Source: Scatophagus argus (Eukaryota; Chordata; Actinopteri; Scatophagidae). Taken from it: DNA of 64,000 bases. Position 1 is the first letter of the stretch; each line of letters starts with the position of its first letter. Location: NCBI RefSeq assembly GCF_020382885.2, contig NC_058511.1:7161501-7225500 (forward strand), given 5' to 3'. Positions 55,601 to 64,000 of the stretch are shown piece by piece. Under the pieces are notes generated by a model that saw nothing but the letters and a program-made list of their open reading frames with translations, was not told where the DNA came from and made no database searches. A program made the translations under genes and the position numbers.

Positions 55601-57380
55601 TTGATGTGTCTAAAATACATTGTGATTTTAAAAATCTGTGAACACCGTACATGCTAACTCGTTATGGAGCACCAGTACGGTGACACGGGAAATTATATCC
55701 TCCGTGTGACATCAGACACGTCTAAGTGTATCTCTATGGTAAACCCTCGCCTTCTTTCACATGACACGCACAGCCAGGAGCTTTGATGCTTGTTTCTCAC
55801 TGCTGTCAGTTTCCTGGCTGTTAAAGTGTCCGTTGAAAAGCTGTTCCGTCCCAGAGGGCTTGTCTTTTACCCGTCAGCCCTGTCGAGAGCACTAATCACC
55901 GGCACAAAGCTGAAGGGAGCGCGCCATGCGCTTGTTAGTCCTCGTCCCAATCTTCCAGCCATGTCCCCCTTTGACATCCACACTGGCACTTAATTCCCCC
56001 TATTATGTTCTTATGTTTCTATAGCCTTCTAATGAGACAAGAAAGGAGAGTATCAGGTTGTGTCCATTGATGCGACAGGCCCGGCGTGTGTTGAATGCGT
56101 GTGAATGCATGTGCCGATGCTCTGAGCCATCTGCCCATCACAGGAACATGGCGTGTAATAACAGAATCATGACCGTGGAGATCAGGGCCCCAGCAGGGAG
56201 TCTTGTATTCATGGAGCTTTAAAGGCAGCCATCCAACACTGATCAGACACGCCCAGCTCGTACCCCCCTCACCGCTTCTTTATGCGCACCCCAAAACCTC
56301 ACGAACCCCCTGATTCCAGCCTCCCAGTGGCAAGGGCCTCAGACTCCATGTTGCCAGGGGTGACGTGGCCACTGGGGTCAGAGGTGCTTGTTGGAGGTGA
56401 GGTTCAGACAGTGGGCCCATCTGATAGGACCATCTGGACGAGTGACCTGACATAATTAGTTATTAATTCTTCTCAAGGGGGACAAGGAGAGGAGGTGGCT
56501 GCACACACAGCTAACGCTGTTACTCGCACTGCTGCTGTTAGCACCAGGAGCACAGACAGAACTTGTGTTCTACTGTTGAGAAGAGAAGGAGAGAAATAAT
56601 AGTGCTAAATTCTCTTTAAACGTTAAGTATGTGATCAGTCAACTTGCTTGCTGAAGGACCCCACAATTTCAGGCCAGTTTAGTTGTTTGTCGAGCCACTG
56701 ATGTCTTTCTTGCGCATAAATGGTCAAGCCTAAAGGACCTGACATCATGGTGAGATGCTGAAATACTTAAATGCAGCTATAATTTAAATTGAATGCAGAA
56801 AATGACCACCAGTAGCAGCAGCACTCTCTTGCAGTATGCAAAGCAAACATAATTTACAACTTAGGTTGCTTTGCTCTTTTCTCCGTTGCTTTTGTTTGAG
56901 TACGCTGGAAGGCATAGCCCAAATGTTTGCATTTTTATTCATGTGCTTTAACATAGGAACAGGAACATTTCTGCATTGTGACTCTAATTGGAGCGTTCAA
57001 ACTCTTTCTATACTTGCACAGGAAGTCAAAAGCTGGAAGTTTGAGCCCTTACTAAAACGGTTGTCAAGAGGTATTGTGTAATATTAGGAAATGACAAAGT
57101 GAAGTAGATAAGTGGATACAAAGCAAATTACAATAGGACACAAAACAACTGAGAGACAACAAGGTTTTTCCTACGCAGTGAAATAATCGCATAATTTGGA
57201 TTATTAGTCTTGACAGATAATTATCACCAGCACGCTTACAGTAACTTGGATTTGGATCATTTCTCAAAGCTCTGCTTGAAAAATCCATCTGGCGTTCAGC
57301 TCTTTGTGCGGAGTGTGTAATGTGACTATCAAGGACTACAGCGGTACAGTGTCAGCACCGGCCCCTCCTGCTGCTCTGCT

Positions 57381-57421
57381 CCACCACCACCACCGCCGCC
57401 GCCGCCGCTGCTGCTGCTGCA
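57381..57421. repeat. (CCA/CCG/CTG)n triplet repeat
   Basis: A compound triplet run: CCA units, then CCG, then CTG. On the - strand it would encode Ser then Gly runs within a 110-codon open frame (57329-57661), but nothing else suggests a gene there. Confidence 0.85.
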
Positions 57422-58211
57422 GGGGAATCTCCTCATTGGCATGCAGGCGGTGACTTGGAGCTGTGGAGCACCGGCACCCTCTCTCAAGGGACTCGCTCCT
57501 CGCTCTTTCCTTTCTCCTTCTTTCTCCTTGTCTGTCTCCTGCGCTCTCCCTCTTGCCCCCCTCACGCAGCTGTCACAATATCTGCTCTGTACGAGTGCTA
57601 GAGGGATCGTAGGAGTGCAAGAGCCCGGCTGATGTGCCACTTTAGAAGCAGGAGATTTCAAAACAGAACGGCTGAAAGGCCTCTCATGAGAGGTGCTGAA
57701 TCAATCTTGAGATCTGTGGACGATCTGTAGCATGCATGTAGTATGGCTGTCAATGCACAAGGGGATTATTCGTGGACTCTACAGGAAATCATTCAATAAA
57801 GACATATTTCCAGTAGACTTACTTGGGCTTACTTACCCACCCAATGAAATTATTTAAGAAAACATAATTGTGGGAAATGACAGCATCAGAATTCACTCTG
57901 ATCTGATCTTGGCTGATTGCTGATGTGTTTATATTAAGAGGGACCGAGTTGCAAACAAACAAAAACAACTCCTTGGCATGAGTTGGGGAGCAATCCTCCG
58001 AGATGTTGGAACGAACAATGGCACACATGAAACGGAGAGAGAGGAGACATGGATCCCGCGTGGCTCTGTGGATTTGGCAGGAGTGAAAGCAGTGAGAAGA
58101 GCGCCGATACCAGCCAGACTCAAGCTGTGGGCAAATCAAGCGTGAAATCAGGAACAAAGGGATTCACAGGATTGGGGGGCATTAGATTCACACTGTCTGA
58201 GCCTTGGTGGT

Positions 58212-58244
58212 TTGTGTGTGTATGTGTGTGTGTGTGTGTGTGTG
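58212..58244. repeat. (TG)n microsatellite
   Basis: A TG run of about 16 units with one interruption. Confidence 0.9.
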
Positions 58245-60900
58245 ACAGAGCTTAGGATATTGTACTTGTAGTCTTTTTTTAATAGCCTTATTGCTGAGGG
58301 ATTAGTGAGTTTTAAATTAAGGTGGTTTTGTTACGGTTTTGTAAAAACGGTCGCGCTTTTGGTGTGATTTTGATTTAAAATAAAAAATGAAATTCCTTCT
58401 GATGGAAGTAACATCCTCAAAACTGCTCAAAAATAACTGCAATTCCAGCTTCAAGTTTGTGGGATTTGCTCTGTATGTGGGTTTTAGTATTTCCTGGAAT
58501 GTCCTGTGAGCCCTGACTGCTGTGCATTCATCTGACCTGAGTCTTTGCCTAATTTACTTAACTTTTTAATTTAATCATTATACTCGGGAGAGATAAACAT
58601 TTATCAGTTTTCTTATTTTTAAGAGATTGTGATAAATCAGTTACAGTAATTAAAATATCACAACCTGGCAAGTTAACTGTGAGATTTTAAACCCTGACAT
58701 CATTGTATACAACTTAAAATATTATTTGTGTTTTTAATGGTACTTATTGATTTATTATAAACCAATTGAAAATATATCATCCTGCTGCTATAAAAACTCA
58801 CTAGCCCACTTGAGTTTACTATAAACCACAATGCCCAACTGTATTAGGAAGCTGTTCAGCCACTTACAGATAAAAATATGAATGTGTGTATTTGTAAAAA
58901 TGTATGCAGATTTACATTTGCTAGGAGCCAGTGTTTTAACAGGCTGAGAGAAGTTAGAAAGTGCTGACACATTGTAAGGAGTAATGCTCATGTAAAGAGC
59001 AGTACTGATTTTTTTACACTGGATGTAATTAGCAGCGTGTTTTCTGAGCAGCATTTCCAACTCAGGTGCTGTGACACAGAGGGAAACCTTATTTCCTCTT
59101 GGCTTTGCAGAATGACCTCAGTCTCACGGCTCAGCCAATCAGATCGACCAGCTGACCTCAATATCCTGGTCCACCCGATCAGAACATCTAAATGTGTTCT
59201 GGTGCAGTGAGGTCTGCCACAGAGGTGTCACTAAATGCTCCGGTTCAATGATTTTCCCAGGTCCTGTGCTGTTTTGCCCTTGGCTGACTCATTTGCAGGT
59301 GACTCACCAACAGACGTGCACAGGAAATGTTTTGATGAATGCAGTAATGTTTGCATGGCTTCACACCTGAGCTGTGTTTCAAGGCGGGACGTCTACAAGC
59401 CGCAATGTTCAAGCTGAGGGGAAAAAAAAAATCAAAAATTAAACAAAAGATGCCCATGCACACTCAAAGAGGTCATAAAGTACACACAAAACATGTTGAA
59501 ACATTTTCCTCTGCGCTGGTTTGAAGCTGCTTCATAAGGATGACTCTTCACTAAGCGCCACATTGAATTATGGAGTCACGAGAGGGGTAACACTTTAATT
59601 GATGTATGAATATGCAATTGAGCCTCAAATCCTGGGCCTGAAATCAATCAAGTAGACATTCAGGGGCTATTCTGAGCCTCACCACCTGCACGCTCCTATT
59701 CTGTGGTTGTGTGTGAAGTTAGGATCCGTTTCTCCTTCGCTGCAGTTGTGGAACACTGGGATCTCGCCCCAGTGGTTCTGTAGTTTACCTCCACGTCGAG
59801 CCGACCGCATGACACAGCCAGCATCTGAATCTCCTCTAACTGCTAACGCCTTATGGTGTAAACAATGCTGATTCGCTCATGCTTTTTATTTGTATAGTAG
59901 TTAAATTAACTGCAAATGCTTTTATTTTGCAGCACTGTAGTTCATTACGAGGGGTTCCTGAGAGTAACAAAATAATTAACATAACACATCTGTTCTTGCA
60001 AAGACATTGTAAGATCCTTTGTTTGTTTCCTCATTTAATTCTTGTCTTAACATCTGCTATTCTCCAACACCTTGTTTTGTTTTAAATTTCTTTTTAAGTC
60101 ACTAAATACTCAAGTAACCTACTCTGCATGAATACAGTTTTGAATGACTTATACTTTACTTTCCATTTTACTTCTACGCAGTTTCAGGGAGAAATATTGT
60201 ATAAATACAGTGATATTTTTACTGCAGTGTATTTGTCTCACAGCTATAGTTGCTACAACATTTTTCACAACCTCAACTCAAGTGGTATTCTAAATCATGA
60301 TTTAATTGCTTTATATTGCAAATTATTCGCAATCACTAATGAAACCATCCATTACAAAGATTGTACAGAGTACCTTAATAGAGATCAGTACCAATTTGTC
60401 AAACGAAACATATTACCAACAAATATGCTCCACCATGACCAGCTATAGCATTAAAAGGCTTCTAGCACACTATTTATTCTATAATAATGCAACAATGTGA
60501 TATATATCTTTCTCAAGGTAATATTTTTACTTCAGTAACATTTTTCAATACAGTGTTATTTTGTGTTATTTATGCTTTTACTTAAGGACATGAGTGCTTC
60601 TTCCACCTCTGCTCTTCTTCAGAATATGAGAGAAAAGTATTTATTTTATTCTTCAAGGCTCTATAATTGTTAGTTTCTTTCTATAAGACTGAGGTGAAGC
60701 AGAGAGGATCTTTGGTGGAGGGATGAGGAGAGTGGGGAGGCATATGTGACTGTGCAAAATCTGGGCAAAAGGCCCAGTGTTTGGCTGCATGTGTAGCCAA
60801 CTCTACACCTGAAAGCCTTCGGGGCACATCAGGCAAAAGCCCCAGTGTTTAGAAGGAAAAAAAACTCTGTGTCTTATTATTGAAGTATCCCAGCAATAAA

Positions 60901-60905
60901 CACGC

Positions 60906-60943
<38 letters not shown>

Positions 60944-60966
60944 TCATGCACGCACACACACACACA
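60901..60966. repeat. (CA)n microsatellite
   Basis: A long CA run interrupted by CACG and CATG units. Confidence 0.9.
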
Positions 60967-63416
60967 GAGCCTTCCTAAACTGGTGATGTCAGTGATGTCA
61001 ACAGCAGAGTATTGTAGTAGTTCTGCCTCGTGGAATGACAGCAGCGGTGGTGTCTGGCAGACCATCACATGGTCATGTCAGCAGAGACTGATGGAAGCTC
61101 TGCATCCAGGTCCAAACTGTGTCCAGGTCCTGTCTCAACTTAGACAGCCAGGCAGGCAGGCAGACGGGCAGACAGGCCAGCTCTCCAGCTTCATGTGAAT
61201 AACTTACGTATATTAAAATACATGGCAGATAAATTGCCTCTGAGCGGAGGTCAGAGCAGCTAAACGTGCAGGTTCAACTCCTCCAAACAGCAGGAATAAG
61301 CTGCTGCTGCAAGAGCCTTTTAAACGTGACAGCTCAGTAGTCACACTCGCAGTTTGCAGTTGTAATGACTTGTATGAGGTCTCTGTACTACATGTTTGTA
61401 AGAATATCTTCCTTTAGTTTACCTGTTGCACATCTGAAAGGTAAAAGAATGACACTTTTGATACTTTTGATATTTTTTAAAAGTTGTCAGCCGATCCCAT
61501 GAAAAGACCAAAGCTAACAATTAATTGGTCCTGTTACAGCTTTTGTCTATGATTCTAAAGCCTTATAGCCTATTTACTCCTTTATACCTCCATTGTTAAA
61601 TATTAAAAACACATCACACATTCCCTCACTACAATGAACATGCTCTCTGTAGTTTGAGTCAATCCCAAAATACTCCATTCTGCTGCAATAAATACTCACC
61701 TGTGCACCAAATATGTATAAATCCACCCTTAAAAATAGTCCCAAACAAATACACTGTGTTCTCTCGGTCGAGTTAAATGTGCTGAAAACTACACTACGCA
61801 ACAGTTTTAGGTACATATATAGCTTTTCTCAAAAATGCAACAATATATTTGTGACTTATCTTTAAATATTTCCATTGTTAGTTTTGGTCTTTTAATAAGA
61901 TTTGTTCACAATAAGGCAAATAAAGTATTACACCAGACCTAATAATCTAGGATGTATTTAAGAAGTCACATATAAAAGAACATCAGCTTTACATATATAT
62001 ATATATTTTCTTTTTGTAATGTTTGATAAGTAAATGTAATGTTTTCCATGACAGAAATGAATACCTATTTACTTCTAGCTATTTGTACCTTTATATCTAT
62101 ACATCTCAAAACGCACTGTCCAAACCTGTCTTGATTGTCTACAATGGATGAACTGCTACCCAAATGTACAGTATTTCTGCAGCTGCAGTTATGGAGTTTT
62201 CCTGAGGAAGCAGCATTTTGTGTGTGCATTCATTCAAAGCATTTTTTGACAGGACAAAAATCAGAAGAGACAAAAGTTACTTGTTTTGCAACTGTATTCA
62301 GATTCAAGAGACTTTTTTTTAAAACCAATTAATAAATAATCTTGTCAGTTCTTATTCAAAAGTCCATTGTGTGATGATATTTACATCTTAAATTAAATAA
62401 GAAACAGAAGATGTTCAACATATTTTTAGATAAGTTCGCATCAATTATTTTAACCCTTTAGGCTGTCAGGACAAAAAAAGGAAAAAACGAAAAAAAACCA
62501 AATATTTTCTTTGATAACAATTACATGTGCAGCAGGATTTAAGGATTTAAAAGCATACTCTACATACGCTAATAAGTTGGGTCACGGTTAAGTGAGGTGA
62601 AAACAGGAAGAGTGATGCTCTGATATGTAAACAACATTGTTTCAGCCACAACTGTGAGTTGATACATGCAGTGCCTATATTTAGAGGGCATGGGGAGATT
62701 ACAAATGTGTTGCGTAATCTCTGCTTGCGCTCTAAGTGAGGACATTTTACATATACGTCTAAACAAGTTGACCTGCATATTTTACCCTTTTACATATCAG
62801 AAGCTTTTTTTCCCCCTATCTGTTTTCCCCACATCTTTATTATTTTTTTTATCTAATGTCGGTGTAATGCCAACACCACAGCTAATTTTATGCGACCAAT
62901 AAAGACTGTACTTGGACAGAAATAAAAATGACACATACAGAAAACAGCCCACTGACAAATAAATACCTGGAAACATTGACATCTTACAATAGTGAGACCT
63001 TTCCATGTTGCAGCTCATGTGTCAAACATTATGCTCTGTGCAATGGAGTCTACAGGTAAAAGGGCAATGGAACAACACATTTTCTTACTGCCTTTGGAAA
63101 TCGTGTCCGGGACAGATTAACTCACATGGCCAATGGTGCGTGAGATGTTTGGAACAGAAACACTGGTTTAATGTATAACCAGACTTAAAACTTGCAGGGA
63201 GGAAAATTCGGCTCACCACCTTTAAAATAACACTATATTCCTAGGTAATGGAGCAAACCTCTGGCCTGTGAGGAGACATACCAAGCACCAGTTCTTGATT
63301 ACCAGTTCATATCATCCTGTGCTGAGACATAAATGAGAATGGTATGACACAAAGGCTGACAAACACAGTTGTGCTGAATTATCCACTGAGGGCACATCAA
63401 CCCAGTCCAGGTACCT

Positions 63417-63422
63417 TTTATT
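63417..63422 (-). terminator. candidate proximal poly(A) signal of sim1
   Basis: TTTATT (AATAAA on the gene strand) lies about 140 bases after the sim1 stop codon. A second candidate is 62836-62841. Long 3' UTRs are common for such regulators, so use of this site is uncertain. Confidence 0.3.
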
Positions 63423-63557
63423 CTTTTTTTCTTTTTTCTTTTTTTTTTTGTCCTGCCGTTTGTATGAAGCACCTGGTCAGTGTTTGCATGTGCATAAAGC
63501 ACCACCTTACTGTAGCATCCTCATCTAGAGAACAGGACTTATCTGCAGCAGAAATCG

Positions 63558-64000
63558 TCAGCTCCCATTGGTTATGATAACTGAGGTGGCCTTGTGTCCC
63601 TGCATCTGTTCAGCCTGGATCCTCACATGGGATGCCACATCATACTGGACTCCTCCGCAGGCCAGGCCTGAGTAACTGCGCAGGTTCTCCGGGTCATACA
63701 GGTGCTCCAGGGAGTACCCAGTCAAAGCATAGGCTGCTTGCCTGTCCAGTGGCTGCCTCTCCTGGGCTGGATAGATAAGGGGGCTCCCCTGGGGCTGTGG
63801 AGGGTGGGGGGACAGATCCGTTTGCATGTAGTCTTTGGTAAGGGAAAGTCCCGACCTGGGGATTCCGTCTGAGCTGGGGCTGCTGAGACGGGACAGAGAA
63901 GCTGGACTGGTTGTTTTTTCGTCATTGTCATGTGGACCAAGCACTTTGACGGCGTCCCGGTGATGGAGGCGTTCGGAAGGAAGGTCGATGCTGGGGGCTC
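63558..64000 (-). CDS. sim1: sim1, C-terminal end of last exon (partial)
   Basis: 146 codons plus TGA (63558-63560), open to the window edge. SIM1 is a bHLH-PAS transcription factor that pairs with ARNT2 and specifies neurons of the hypothalamic paraventricular nucleus (neurosecretory preoptic area in fish). It acts in appetite control downstream of MC4R. This part is the C-terminal Single-minded region, with no bHLH or PAS domain in the window. Seen here: APSIDLPSERLHHRDAVKVL at the edge; then QAAYALTGYSLEHLYDPENL, RSYSG, and the end EQMQGHKATSVIITNGS. The ALTGYSLEHLYDPE block and the VIITNGS end are, from memory, those of vertebrate SIM1 and not SIM2. Fish may have sim1a and sim1b; I did not separate them. 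It converges with ripply2 across the gene desert. Confidence 0.9.
   Translation of the reverse strand, partial: APSIDLPSERLHHRDAVKVLGPHDNDEKTTSPASLSRLSSPSSDGIPRSGLSLTKDYMQTDLSPHPPQPQGSPLIYPAQERQPLDRQAAYALTGYSLEHLYDPENLRSYSGLACGGVQYDVASHVRIQAEQMQGHKATSVIITNGS

Larger units (their letters stand above)
49825..63416. other. gene desert, right part, with possible sim1 3' UTR at its end
   Basis: About 13.6 kb with no convincing exon. It contains microsatellites (AT 52574-52602, TG 58212-58244, CA 60901-60966, CAGG-type near 61147-61175), a poly-T run at 52719-52737, a GC-rich block open in several frames (50511-50934), a triplet repeat (57381-57421) and candidate conserved blocks (for example 53640-53820). 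The last 2-3 kb may be sim1 3' UTR on the - strand if a distal poly(A) site such as TTTATT at 62836-62841 is used. Confidence 0.45.

Noticed and set aside
1..64000. CRISPR arrays, prokaryotic operons, viral or plasmid features
   Set aside because: None seen; the intron structure, repeats and genes are those of a vertebrate nuclear genome.

Overview
The window is vertebrate nuclear DNA, almost certainly from a ray-finned fish. It has intron-split genes with GT/AG borders, long noncoding stretches, CA/TG microsatellites, Tc1-type and hAT-type DNA transposon remnants and an L2-type retroposon tail. Five protein-coding genes are recognised by their own protein motifs. All five have human counterparts that I recall as lying on chromosome 6q.

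Layout from left to right. Bases 1-657 hold the last intron and last coding exon of rtn4ip1 (+ strand, mitochondrial oxidoreductase). Bases 1720-24378 hold a complete crybg1 gene (AIM1; - strand, 21 exons assembled here). Its two giant exons encode a disordered N-terminal region of about 1,630 residues. They are followed by twelve Greek-key motifs (six beta/gamma-crystallin domains) and a C-terminal ricin-B-type trefoil. All exon phases add up to 2,378 codons plus stop. Bases 29522-31310 hold mrap2 (- strand, three coding exons, 235 aa). Bases 40776-41325 hold ripply2 (+ strand, three exons, 117 aa, with WRPW and Ripply homology motifs). Bases 63558-64000 hold the C-terminal end of sim1 (- strand, running off the window). 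Between ripply2 and sim1 is a 22-kb gene desert with no convincing exon; it holds transposon remnants, microsatellites and some blocks that look like candidate conserved noncoding elements.

Functional themes. rtn4ip1 and crybg1 converge tail to tail, with stop codons about 1.06 kb apart and possibly overlapping 3' UTRs. mrap2 and ripply2 are head to head. mrap2 (melanocortin receptor accessory protein) and sim1 (hypothalamic transcription factor) both act in the melanocortin appetite pathway and sit about 32 kb apart here. One further possible terminal exon on the + strand (27297-27451) is open, coding-like and ends in a PDZ-ligand-like tail, but I cannot assign it to a gene.

I found no prokaryotic-type system, CRISPR array, tRNA or rRNA. 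The most distinctive items are the fully phased crybg1 model with two in-frame microexons, two hAT MITEs with perfect 8-bp target duplications, an inverted pair of Tc1-derived relics (one next to the ripply2 promoter), a perfect 21-bp-stem palindrome, and the unassigned exon-like block.
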